Shown here in pieces: positions 54,042 to 62,241 of a stretch of 64,000 bases of DNA (positions are counted from its first letter, which is position 1; every line of letters starts with the position of its first letter). Position numbers and translations under genes: made by a program. The stretch is from Bacteroidota bacterium (GTDB lineage Bacteria > Bacteroidota > Bacteroidia > Bacteroidales > Porphyromonadaceae): assembly GCA_023395395.1 (NCBI GenBank), contig JAEWZH010000003.1, positions 108,599 to 172,598 of the forward strand, in the 5' to 3' direction. The notes under the pieces are model-generated. The model did no database searches. It was given only the letters and a program-made list of their open reading frames with translations, and was not told where the DNA came from.

Positions 54042-55412
54042 ATGAGTAAGAGATATTTCTTTATCGGTATCGGGGGCATTGGCATGAGTGCTATCGCTCG
54101 CTATTTCCTAGCCAAGGGCAATCAAGTAGGTGGGTACGATCGCACCCAATCCCAAGTCTCCAGGGCACTGGAGGAGGCGGGGGCATCAATAATTTATGAG
54201 GATAGCCCGGAACTAATTCCGGCACCATTCCAAGCACCCAATGAGGTGCTGGTGGTCTATACGCCTGCTATCCACATGGACAATCATATCCGTCAATACT
54301 ACGACCGTCATGGTTACGAACAGGTAAAGCGAGCTGTAGTCCTCGGATCGGTGACTCGTATGCAAGAGGCTCTCTGTGTAGCAGGTACGCACGGCAAGAC
54401 CACCACCAGTACCCTCCTAGCACACCTCCTTGAGCAATCCCATATCGGCACCAATGCCTTCCTCGGTGGAGTCTCACAAAATACAGGGAGCAACCTCTAC
54501 CTCCACGAGGAGAGCCCCTACGTCGTGATTGAGGCGGACGAATACGATCGCTCCTTTCATCAGCTCACCCCCACACACACCATCATCACCAGCACAGAGC
54601 CGGATCACCTCGACATCTACGGCACTCCTGAAGCCTACCGAGAGGCATTTCAAATATTTGCAGAGAAGACAAAGGACGATGGACTGATACTACTCCATGA
54701 AGAAGCACAGCTCCAACCACTTCGATCCCAGCTTCATCTCCGGATTTATGGCAAGTCGACAGCGTGCGACTACTACTACAGCAATATCCACTACGAGGGC
54801 GATCAGCTCTATTTCGATTGGCACTTTCCGAGTGGCTGCTACGAGAGACTGCTCATAGGCACGCCTATTGAAATCAACGTGCTCAATGCGACTGCTGCAC
54901 TCGCCCTTGCTCAATATCTCGGCGCCACAGAGCAAGAGCTTAGGGCAGGTCTCGCCTCCTTCCTTGGCAGTCGTCGTAGGTTTGAGCGCTGGCTGAATGA
55001 GCCCAATCATCCCATTATGATTGATGATTACGCTCATCATCCAGATGAGATCAGGGCATCACTCACCTCTATCCGTCGGCTTTATCCCGACAAAGAGATT
55101 GCAGTGGTATTCCAACCACACCTATTCAGCCGCACAGCAGACTTCCTCAGAGAGTTTGCAGCAGCCCTCTCCGTGGTGGATAACGTCATCATGATTCCCA
55201 TTTATCCAGCCCGAGAGGAACCAATACCGGGGGTTACCTCCGAAGCCGTAATGGAGCATGTCACTTCGCCAAAAAAAGCGTGTGTATCCAAAGCTGGATT
55301 AATTGAAGAACTCAAGAGGCACCAGTTTGATGTCCTAGTTATGATGGGGGCTGGTGACATCGAATACCTCTTGCCCGAAGTGCGAGACTACCTCAAGACG
55401 GTGAACTTATGA
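54042..55412 (+). CDS. murC: UDP-N-acetylmuramate-L-alanine ligase MurC
   Basis: A 456-residue Mur ligase: FFIGIGGIGMSAIARYF, VAGTHGKTTTSTLLAHLLE, EADEYDRSFHQLTPTH, SRRRFERWLNE, MIDDYAHHPDEIRASL and FQPHLFSRTADFL. It adds the first alanine to the peptide stem. Overlaps ftsQ by 4 bases. Confidence 0.97.
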   Translation: MSKRYFFIGIGGIGMSAIARYFLAKGNQVGGYDRTQSQVSRALEEAGASIIYEDSPELIPAPFQAPNEVLVVYTPAIHMDNHIRQYYDRHGYEQVKRAVVLGSVTRMQEALCVAGTHGKTTTSTLLAHLLEQSHIGTNAFLGGVSQNTGSNLYLHEESPYVVIEADEYDRSFHQLTPTHTIITSTEPDHLDIYGTPEAYREAFQIFAEKTKDDGLILLHEEAQLQPLRSQLHLRIYGKSTACDYYYSNIHYEGDQLYFDWHFPSGCYERLLIGTPIEINVLNATAALALAQYLGATEQELRAGLASFLGSRRRFERWLNEPNHPIMIDDYAHHPDEIRASLTSIRRLYPDKEIAVVFQPHLFSRTADFLREFAAALSVVDNVIMIPIYPAREEPIPGVTSEAVMEHVTSPKKACVSKAGLIEELKRHQFDVLVMMGAGDIEYLLPEVRDYLKTVNL

Positions 55413-56161
55413 AGCGTAAACTATTACAACTTCTCCTTTGGCTCTTCGCTACAGCACTCCTCGGAGGATTGGTATTTGGGTACATCGCCCTACAGGGACG
55501 TGCACGGTACGCCATCCAGCCCAATCTCACACGTGTCAAGGTATCAGGGATAGAAAAAGATGCTTTCCTCAAGAAAGACGACATCATGGCAGTACTCCCT
55601 GTCTCCATCCAAGACACCTTACCCCAGCCCATTTCTCTCACCGAGGTAGAGCGGACCATCAAGAGCCAAATCCCCTACGCCAAGAAAGTCAGCGCCTATG
55701 TATCACCTACCAATCATCAGATGACAGTGCGGGTAGATAGCAGGCGTCCTATACTCCGATTTTACACCAATGATGGCGCATTTTATCTCGATGACGAAGG
55801 GACTGCTATGCGCACCAAGTCCGGAGCATCCATATATGTCCCTGTGGTCAAAACGGATCATGTGGACTCTCTCTCCATCCGTAATACGTTGTTCCCTCTA
55901 GCACAGTTTCTCAGTGAACATGACGAGTGGAACACTTTTTTCAGCTTTATCGAACTCAAGGAGGGCAACCGTATCCACCTTTACCCTCGTGTCGGGGACT
56001 ATATCTTTGAAGTGCTCGGCACGAGCACCTTAGAGGAAGATCTCCCCAAAATACACATCTTTTACACAAAGATTGTCCCACAAGTGGGCGCCAACCGCTA
56101 CCAACTGATTAAACTCTCATACAACAAACAGATTGTCTGCAAACGTAGAGAACAACTATAG
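55409..56161 (+). CDS. ftsQ: Cell division protein FtsQ
   Basis: A 250-residue single-pass membrane protein with a short cytoplasmic end, a helix (LLQLLLWLFATALLGGLVFGYIAL) and a periplasmic POTRA-like part (LTEVERTIKSQIPYAKKVSAYVS..HQMTVRVDSRRPILRFYTNDGAFYLDDEG). The position after murC supports FtsQ; sequence alone is weakly conserved. In most Bacteroidota ftsA and ftsZ follow; here a terminator and a repeat element follow, so the division cluster is broken at this point. Confidence 0.9.
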   Translation: MKRKLLQLLLWLFATALLGGLVFGYIALQGRARYAIQPNLTRVKVSGIEKDAFLKKDDIMAVLPVSIQDTLPQPISLTEVERTIKSQIPYAKKVSAYVSPTNHQMTVRVDSRRPILRFYTNDGAFYLDDEGTAMRTKSGASIYVPVVKTDHVDSLSIRNTLFPLAQFLSEHDEWNTFFSFIELKEGNRIHLYPRVGDYIFEVLGTSTLEEDLPKIHIFYTKIVPQVGANRYQLIKLSYNKQIVCKRREQL

Positions 56162-56186
56162 AGCATAGGTAACCAACAAGAGCAAG

Positions 56187-56228
56187 GACACAAAGGCAAA
56201 CTACCAATTTGTCTTTGTGTCTTTTTTT
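56187..56228 (+). terminator. Terminator after ftsQ
   Basis: A 14-bp stem (GACACAAAGGCAAA with one G-T pair), loop of 7 bases, followed by TTTTTTT. It marks the end of the cmk-ispH to ftsQ transcript. Confidence 0.92.
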
Positions 56229-56251
56229 GATAGATATATCCTATCCCGATA

Positions 56252-56460
56252 CAGTATCGATAACGACCCATAATCCTAATGTATTCTCCCCGTCTCTATA
56301 CCATTGATGACCATTTAATATATACTAATTTTCATGTTTAATATATACTAATTGACGCATTTAGTATATACTAATCGCGCAAATTAGTATATATTAAATG
56401 GTCATCGATGGTATAGAAATAGGTCAAGGAAGATAGGTCGCAAGGGGAAGGATTGTACAT
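56252..56460. repeat. Dyad-symmetric intergenic element, copy 3
   Basis: Four units start at 56314, 56337, 56360 and 56383, the same exact 23-bp period. Unit 3 (TTTAGTATATACTAA) contains a perfect 14-bp palindrome. Arms 56295-56331 and 56381-56417 pair over 37 bp with one mismatch; 12 bp of this (CTATACCAT form) is private to this copy. The distal blocks seen in copies 1 and 2 are only weakly visible. It lies between the ftsQ terminator and the glnN pseudogene promoter. Confidence 0.83.
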
Positions 56461-56612
56461 CAACGGTTTACGCAAAGCATACGGCTGTCTGTTATGCTCG
56501 ACCAATCTCACTCCAAGTAGATAGCTTTCAAGGTCATTGTCATCAGTAGTACAAATGCGTAAATCGGGCGTAATTAGTGGGGATTGGCTGATATGGTCTC
56601 TATGAAATTATG

Positions 56613-56620
56613 TATCTTTG
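56613..56620 (+). promoter_or_regulatory. -7 box before the glutamine synthetase pseudogene
   Basis: TATCTTTG, 44 bases before the old start codon at 56664. The nearest upstream TTG is 25 bases away, so the match is partial. It may now serve the downstream receptor operon. Confidence 0.5.
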
Positions 56621-56663
56621 CGACAAAATATTTTAAGGTTTTGCGCTAATCACTATTTCGTTT

Positions 56664-57003
56664 ATGTCTAGAGAGCGATTTACTTCCGTACTCAACTCTG
56701 CTAATCAGGCACCGGTAACGGCTCAGCGACCTGAAGGCAAATTGTCTGACTACTTTGGCAGCGATGTCTTTACGCTGGATAAGATGCAGTGCTATATATC
56801 TGCGGGCGCTTATGTCGCACTGACCAAGTGTATCGAAGAGCGACAGACGATAGACCGCTCGACAGCTGACGAAGTAGCCAAAGGCATGAAAAGTATGTCC
56901 TTACCTAGAGCGCATTCGCTACCACATCGACCACTTAGAACTATTGGTGGATGATACTATATGGCCTATGCCGAAGTACAGAGAGCTGCTTTTTACTAAA
57001 TAA
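56664..57003 (+). pseudogene. glnN: Glutamine synthetase III remnant (large internal deletion)
   Basis: The first about 80 codons match the N-terminus of type III glutamine synthetase (KLSDYFGSDVFTLDKMQ, STADEVAKGMKSMS). From 56905, in the +1 frame, the sequence gives the enzyme's C-terminus (LERIRYHIDHLELLVDD, WPMPKYRELLF) ending at 57003. About 600 of some 730 residues, including the whole catalytic domain, are missing and the frames no longer agree. It is thus a deletion relic that keeps both ends. The reading frame that remains open (to 56954) would make a meaningless 96-residue product. Only 16 bases separate it from the TonB receptor start. Confidence 0.88.
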
Positions 57004-57019
57004 TCTACAGTATATTCTG

Positions 57020-59071
57020 ATGAAATCATTATTGCATTACTTAGCCACTTTTTGTTTGTTGACTGGCGCTACGCTATTTAATCTTGCAGAGGCAAACGCT
57101 GAGGGGCTAGATTCCCTCACTTATTACCAACTGGACGAATTTGTAGTCCGGGGTGTGAAGGAGCAAACCAAGCTACAGGTTCAGCCACTGAGCTCTACCT
57201 CTATTGATATGAACGTACTGGAGAGTCGCAAAGTATCTAACTTCAAAGACTTCACCGGGATGATTCCCAACTTCATAATGATAGACCGCGATACGCCTCA
57301 CACCTCTTCGGTGCTGGTTAGAGGTATAGGCTCTAAGCTTCGTCCTGCGGTGGTGATGTATGTGGACGGAGTCCCACATTTTGAAAAGTCTACCTTTGAT
57401 ATTGCCCTTAATGATGTGGAGCGGATAGATTTTCTACGTGGTCCTCAAGGCACCACATTTGGCAGGAATGCCATGGGAGGTATCATCTTGGTGCATACCC
57501 GTTCGCCTTTCAAGCATCAAGGGACTACCATTCGCCTCAATGGCAGTACGCTCGGGGAAGTAGATACTCGGGTAGCTCACCTCAATAGACTGAGTGAGCA
57601 TTGGGGGCTGTCGCTCTCAGGCAATTATCGATTCTTTAAGGGCTTTATCCCCAATGATTTCGATGGGAGCATGTCGGATCGTGCCCAGCAGGGCGCGCTC
57701 AATGCCAAACTAGAGTGGTCGCCCAATGTCCATACCATGGTACGCTTCACCAATAGCCTCGACATCAGCCGACAGGGGGCATTTACTTATGGAGCGGTAG
57801 ATACGGAGAAAATGACGGTAGCACCTGCAAATCTCGACCACAAGAGCCAATACGATCGCAAGATGTACGACAGCGGTTTGCTCGTTACGCATCATGGGGA
57901 TAAGTTTATCCTCCGTGGTCAGCTCTCTGCACACCTCGTAGATGCGCTCTATGATGTAGACCAAGATGGCACTGCAGTAAATGCCGCATACGTACTGCAG
58001 GGAGAGAAACAAAAGCTATTTTCTCAGGAAATCACACTGGAGGGCAAGAATAGAGGGTGGTACAACTGGAGCTTGGGCGTCTTTGGATTTCAGCAAAAGA
58101 TTGATCGCACGGTAGATGTAACGATGGTGCTACCACGTGCGGTAGAGATACATAGACTCAATGATGAGCTTACATGGGGTGCTTCGCTCTACCATCAGTC
58201 TACCTTTACATTTTGGGAGCGACTAAAGCTAGAGGTAGGTGCTCGACTGGATTACGAGAAAGCTCGCCTTAAGTACTCCGAAACCCAAGGGAATAAGAAG
58301 GTAGATGACGATAATACTTTGCCTTTTACACACATCACCCCCAAAGCATCGCTACAGTACTTCTTTACCCCGGATTTTCAGGCGTATACTACGGTATCTC
58401 AGGGATATATCTCTGGTGGATTCAACACAGTCTATGTCGGTGATGAAGACCGCAGCTATGATGCTGAACGTAGCTGGAATTATGAGATAGGTGCCAAGGG
58501 GTGGCTCCTCCCTCGACGTCTCTATGCCGAACTGGTACTATTTGCCATCGACACCAAGGACAAGCAACTCAATAAGACTATCCCTGGGCTGGGACAAGCG
58601 ACCTACAATGCGGGGAGCACGCTAAGCAAGGGTATAGAGGCTGCACTCGAAGCTCGTATCACTGAGCAGTGGAATATCTCTACGGCATACGGATTTACTC
58701 ACGCTGTATTTACCAATACCGATCAATTCAAGGGAAATTTTCTCCCTTTTGTCCCTCGACATACAGTGGCAGCCAATACTGAATACAGTATACCTCTTAA
58801 GAGTCCTATAAGCGAGAGTATCTCCCTTCACCTCGGCTACAAAGGCATTGGTGATATGTTTTGGCACGAAAATAATACAGTGAAGCAAAGCTTCTACCAC
58901 CTCCTCGATGCTTCGGTATCGGTCAAGGGCATGGGTGCCAATGTCTCTATCTGGGGTAGCAACCTTATGGATAGTAACTATCTAGGCTATTTCTATACCG
59001 TAGGAGCCAAACAGATGGGTAAGCCCGGACGACCACGTACTTTTGGATTGACCATCTCCTACGACTTTTGA
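57020..59071 (+). CDS. TonB-dependent receptor, possibly for porphyrin precursors or siderophore
   Basis: A 683-residue receptor with a signal peptide (MKSLLHYLATFCLLTGATLF), a plug (about 40-170; IDMNVLESRKVSNFKDFTGMIPNF, SVLVRGIGS, VVMYVDGVPHFEKSTFDIALNDVERIDFLRGPQGTTFGRNAMGG) and a barrel ending FGLTISYDF. No N-terminal carboxypeptidase-like domain, so it is of the siderophore/cofactor type rather than SusC. It is followed by an MFS permease and HemN in overlapping frames, which points to heme or porphyrin metabolism. No promoter is seen directly before it; the old glnN promoter may drive it. Confidence 0.86.
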   Translation: MKSLLHYLATFCLLTGATLFNLAEANAEGLDSLTYYQLDEFVVRGVKEQTKLQVQPLSSTSIDMNVLESRKVSNFKDFTGMIPNFIMIDRDTPHTSSVLVRGIGSKLRPAVVMYVDGVPHFEKSTFDIALNDVERIDFLRGPQGTTFGRNAMGGIILVHTRSPFKHQGTTIRLNGSTLGEVDTRVAHLNRLSEHWGLSLSGNYRFFKGFIPNDFDGSMSDRAQQGALNAKLEWSPNVHTMVRFTNSLDISRQGAFTYGAVDTEKMTVAPANLDHKSQYDRKMYDSGLLVTHHGDKFILRGQLSAHLVDALYDVDQDGTAVNAAYVLQGEKQKLFSQEITLEGKNRGWYNWSLGVFGFQQKIDRTVDVTMVLPRAVEIHRLNDELTWGASLYHQSTFTFWERLKLEVGARLDYEKARLKYSETQGNKKVDDDNTLPFTHITPKASLQYFFTPDFQAYTTVSQGYISGGFNTVYVGDEDRSYDAERSWNYEIGAKGWLLPRRLYAELVLFAIDTKDKQLNKTIPGLGQATYNAGSTLSKGIEAALEARITEQWNISTAYGFTHAVFTNTDQFKGNFLPFVPRHTVAANTEYSIPLKSPISESISLHLGYKGIGDMFWHENNTVKQSFYHLLDASVSVKGMGANVSIWGSNLMDSNYLGYFYTVGAKQMGKPGRPRTFGLTISYDF

Positions 59072-59079
59072 CCAAATCA

Positions 59080-60300
59080 ATGGGTATCAAAAAGGCATAC
59101 AACTTAGGGACATTCTTTACGCTCTACACCGCCCAATCGGTACCGATGGCTTTTTTCTCGGCTATACTTCCGATACTGATGCGTCAGGGCGATTACTCCC
59201 TTACTGCTATCGCACTCATCAAGCTCATAAAGATTCCGTGGATCATCAAGTTTCTTTGGTCGCCTCTCGTAGATAGGCACACCAAGGAGGTAGTAGACTA
59301 CAAGCGGTGGATTGTGATTTCGGAGATATTGTATGCTGTCATTATCCTAAGCGTCGCACTCCTCAAACTAGAGACACAACCTGTACTCGTCATCGGTCTT
59401 ATCCTGCTCGCATTCATCATGTCGGCAACGCAGGATATTGCCACCGATGCCCTCGCTGCCCGCTCTTTCGCCTCGAGCGACCGTGGATTGCTCAATAGTA
59501 TGCAGTCTATGGGTTCATTTGCTGGCAGTATGGTCGGTAGCGGTCTATTGCTGGTGCTCTTTCACAAGCTGGGTTGGCACCACATGCTCCCTTTCGTGGC
59601 GCTATTCGTATTGGTAGCACTTATCCCATTGCTACAGAATAGGCACATTCAACTCCAACCTTCGCAGTCCACCAGCCGACCCAAAGCGAAGCCTCGGGAT
59701 ATGTTTACCTTCTTTGGACGAAAGGGAATAGTTAAGCACATTGTCTTCCTAGTACTCTTCTATTCAGGCATCATTGGTTTGCTTTCCAACCTCAGACCTA
59801 TGATGGTAGACTTTGGCTACGGAATGAAGGCTATCGGCTTTATGGTCGGCATCTTTGGTACCGCACTAGGGATGGTTGGCTCCTTCATCTCGGGGTTGGG
59901 GATCAAACACATCGGCCGCAAGTGGATGCACCGTATCGTAGCGCTGATGATTGTAGGCACCTCGACCTTTTTCCTTCTCTCCTACTCAGGTGGTATGCTC
60001 ACAGACGACATCTCTCTAATACTAATATATATAGGTATCGGTCTCGTGTGGCTCACCTACGGTATGGCAGCGACACTCGTCTACACCACCAGCATGGACC
60101 TCGTCCGTGAAGGGCGTGAGGGGACGGACTTCACCGTCCAGATTGTCGTCACACACCTTAGCTCTATGCTCTTCTCTATCGGGCTCTCTCAAATTGCCGA
60201 TCTTAGTGGCTACAATGGGTTATTCATCGCCTCGCTAATGTTGGGCATCCTAACCACTATATATATCTGGTTTTACAACCCTCAGAAGATGCTTCAATGA
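59080..60300 (+). CDS. MFS permease of the AmpG/RhtX-FptX type
   Basis: A 406-residue, 12-helix transporter. The start GTFFTLYTAQSVPMAFFSAILPILMRQ with IKIPWIIKFLWSPLVDRH and SATQDIATDALAARSF matches the AmpG-like family that includes the siderophore importers RhtX and FptX. The ATG at 59080 is preferred; a TTG at 59068 overlapping the receptor stop is possible. With the receptor upstream it could move a solute from periplasm to cytoplasm, and the HemN gene downstream suggests a tetrapyrrole-related solute. This is inference. Confidence 0.86.
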   Translation: MGIKKAYNLGTFFTLYTAQSVPMAFFSAILPILMRQGDYSLTAIALIKLIKIPWIIKFLWSPLVDRHTKEVVDYKRWIVISEILYAVIILSVALLKLETQPVLVIGLILLAFIMSATQDIATDALAARSFASSDRGLLNSMQSMGSFAGSMVGSGLLLVLFHKLGWHHMLPFVALFVLVALIPLLQNRHIQLQPSQSTSRPKAKPRDMFTFFGRKGIVKHIVFLVLFYSGIIGLLSNLRPMMVDFGYGMKAIGFMVGIFGTALGMVGSFISGLGIKHIGRKWMHRIVALMIVGTSTFFLLSYSGGMLTDDISLILIYIGIGLVWLTYGMAATLVYTTSMDLVREGREGTDFTVQIVVTHLSSMLFSIGLSQIADLSGYNGLFIASLMLGILTTIYIWFYNPQKMLQ

Positions 60301-61661
60301 AAGACATTCTCTCCAAATACAACGTCCCCGTCCCTCGATACACCAGCTATCCACCGGCTAATTTTTTCCACACAGGCGTCGGTGAAAGGGAGTTTATCGT
60401 AGGTATTGATCAATCCAACAGGGAGCAACCCAATCAGCTCTCCTTTTACATCCACTTTCCCTACTGCCAACAGCTCTGCCACTACTGTGGCTGTAATTCG
60501 TATCTGAGGAGCAAAGAAACGGATGACGAAGAATACTTCCAAGCTCTCCTTAGAGAGATAGATCTCATCACCGAGCGCATCGACCCCTCCCGCAAGATTG
60601 CACAAATCCACTTCGGTGGTGGTAGTCCGACCCTCGCTGCACCTCTGCTACTAGGGAAAGTGATAGACAAACTGACCTCACGATTTGATCTCATAGAGCG
60701 CCCAGAGATAGCCATCGAAGGGCACCCGGGACACCTCGACCGCAAAGGATATGAGACACTACTCGCTCTTGGATTTACCCGAATGAGCCTTGGGGTACAA
60801 GACTTCTCGACCGAAGTCCTCAAAGCGGTACACCGCATCCCACCGATGATGCCGATAGAGGAGGTTCGAGAGCTCCTCTCTAATCACAGCGTGCCACTCA
60901 ATCTCGATTTTATCTATGGGCTTCCCCTACAGACACCTGAGAGCTTTGAAGCAACAATACAAAGGGCAATCGACCTAAGACCAAGCCGTCTGGTCACATT
61001 CTCATACGCTCACGTACCGAGCATGTTCCCTGCTCAGAAGCTCCTAGAGAACCGAGGGCTGCCCACTGCCAAAACCAAAGCTGAGATGTACGATAGGGCT
61101 CGCCGCCTACTGCTGGATAGTGGCTATCTACAGATAGGGCTGGATCACTTTGTATTGCCGACAGACGAACTACATCAAGCGGCAAAGAGCCATACACTGC
61201 ACCGCAACTTCCAAGGGTACTGCACCCGTCGTACGACAGGGCAGGTTTATGCCTTTGGAGTGTCGGCTATCTCACAGCTAAATTCGGCTTACACACAAAA
61301 TACCAAGCACATACCCACCTACCTCCAGAGCATCTCCCAAGGCAAGCTACCAATACTCCGTGGTTATCTCCTAACTGAGCAGGAACAAATCACCCGTGAA
61401 GTAATCAATACCCTCATGTGCAACGAACGCATCTCTTGGAGCTACATAGCCGGTATCGTGGATAAGACACCCGAGGAGGTACGCCAAGCCACGGCTTACA
61501 ATCCCATTGAAATGGCAGAGCTGGAAGGTGATGGACTCATCCTCCTCACCCAAGACGGTATCCAACTCGCCTCTCCAGGATCCCCATTCCTCCGCTACGT
61601 CGCTTCCCGCCTCGACCCCCTCCAGCGCAATACCCCTACCCCCTACTCCAAACCGATCTAA
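60297..61661 (+). CDS. hemN: Oxygen-independent coproporphyrinogen III oxidase HemN
   Basis: A 454-residue radical SAM enzyme with the typical start VPRYTSYPPANFF and the cluster motif YCQQLCHYCGCN (Cys57, 61, 64 and 66; CX3CX2CXC). Further: IHFGGGSPTL, MSLGVQDFS, NLDFIYGLP. It converts coproporphyrinogen III to protoporphyrinogen IX anaerobically. It overlaps the MFS gene by 4 bases. Other heme-synthesis genes are absent in this window. HemW-like proteins share the fold but lack the fourth cysteine and conserved N-terminus; HemN is the better match. Confidence 0.93.
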   Translation: MKDILSKYNVPVPRYTSYPPANFFHTGVGEREFIVGIDQSNREQPNQLSFYIHFPYCQQLCHYCGCNSYLRSKETDDEEYFQALLREIDLITERIDPSRKIAQIHFGGGSPTLAAPLLLGKVIDKLTSRFDLIERPEIAIEGHPGHLDRKGYETLLALGFTRMSLGVQDFSTEVLKAVHRIPPMMPIEEVRELLSNHSVPLNLDFIYGLPLQTPESFEATIQRAIDLRPSRLVTFSYAHVPSMFPAQKLLENRGLPTAKTKAEMYDRARRLLLDSGYLQIGLDHFVLPTDELHQAAKSHTLHRNFQGYCTRRTTGQVYAFGVSAISQLNSAYTQNTKHIPTYLQSISQGKLPILRGYLLTEQEQITREVINTLMCNERISWSYIAGIVDKTPEEVRQATAYNPIEMAELEGDGLILLTQDGIQLASPGSPFLRYVASRLDPLQRNTPTPYSKPI

Positions 61662-61737
61662 GGTCGTGAGCTAATACACAGCTCCCTTGAGCAAAAAGTC
61701 GTGTCATGTTTTCGTCCTATCCGGGAATAAGTTTAAT

Positions 61738-61768
61738 TTGGGAATGTGGAATTTTGTGTGTACCTTTG
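61738..61768 (+). promoter_or_regulatory. Promoter of rpmE2
   Basis: TTG (61738-61740), a 20-base gap and TACCTTTG (61761-61768), 49 bases before the ATG. Confidence 0.85.
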
Positions 61769-61817
61769 CAGTCCTATTTGGAGAGTTTAGAAGCAAACCA
61801 ATAAAGAATATAAGATA

Positions 61818-62069
61818 ATGAAGAAGGGTATTCATCCTGAGAGCTACCGCGAGGTGGTGTTTAAGGACATGTCAAATGAAGAGATTTTCATCACTCGCTC
61901 TTGCGTAAATGCACGTGAGGAAATTGAGATTGATGGCGTTACCTATCCACTAGTGAAGGTGGAGGTATCAAGTAGCTCACACCCATTCTATACAGGTGTA
62001 GCTACCCTCGTGGATACCGCTGGTCGTGTGGACAAGTTCCGCAGCCGCTACGGTAATCGTAAGAAGTAA
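61818..62069 (+). CDS. rpmE2: 50S ribosomal protein L31, type B
   Basis: An 83-residue type B L31: MKKGIHPESYREVVFKDMSNEEIFITRS, SSSHPFYTGVA and a basic C-terminus (KFRSRYGNRKK). It lacks the CxxC zinc ligands of the A type. The type B form is the usual one in Bacteroidota. Own promoter; 172 bases before mnmE hold no further gene, though pairing GAGCGT/ACGCTC near 62138-62196 may form a weak leader structure. Confidence 0.96.
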   Translation: MKKGIHPESYREVVFKDMSNEEIFITRSCVNAREEIEIDGVTYPLVKVEVSSSSHPFYTGVATLVDTAGRVDKFRSRYGNRKK

Positions 62070-62241
62070 TCTTCCATCGAGGGGATACTCTGGAGCAAGA
62101 CTCCAAGAGCAAATAAGATTTCTAGAATTCATCCTGAGCGTTTTGGGGTATCCCGTTTGGGGAAAGGTGGACGCTCTGGGTGGATTCTTCGTACCATATA
62201 ATGACGTTGTGTAAGCCACCATACTGCTGACTACGGAGGAG

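Noticed and set aside
56295..56417. Ordinary transcription terminator
   Set aside because: The arms are separated by about 49 bases, two of three copies lie between divergent promoters rather than after genes, and copy 3 follows a complete separate terminator.
56664..56954. Real 96-residue gene
   Set aside because: Its N-terminus is glutamine synthetase III and its last 20 residues are the true C-terminus read in the wrong frame.
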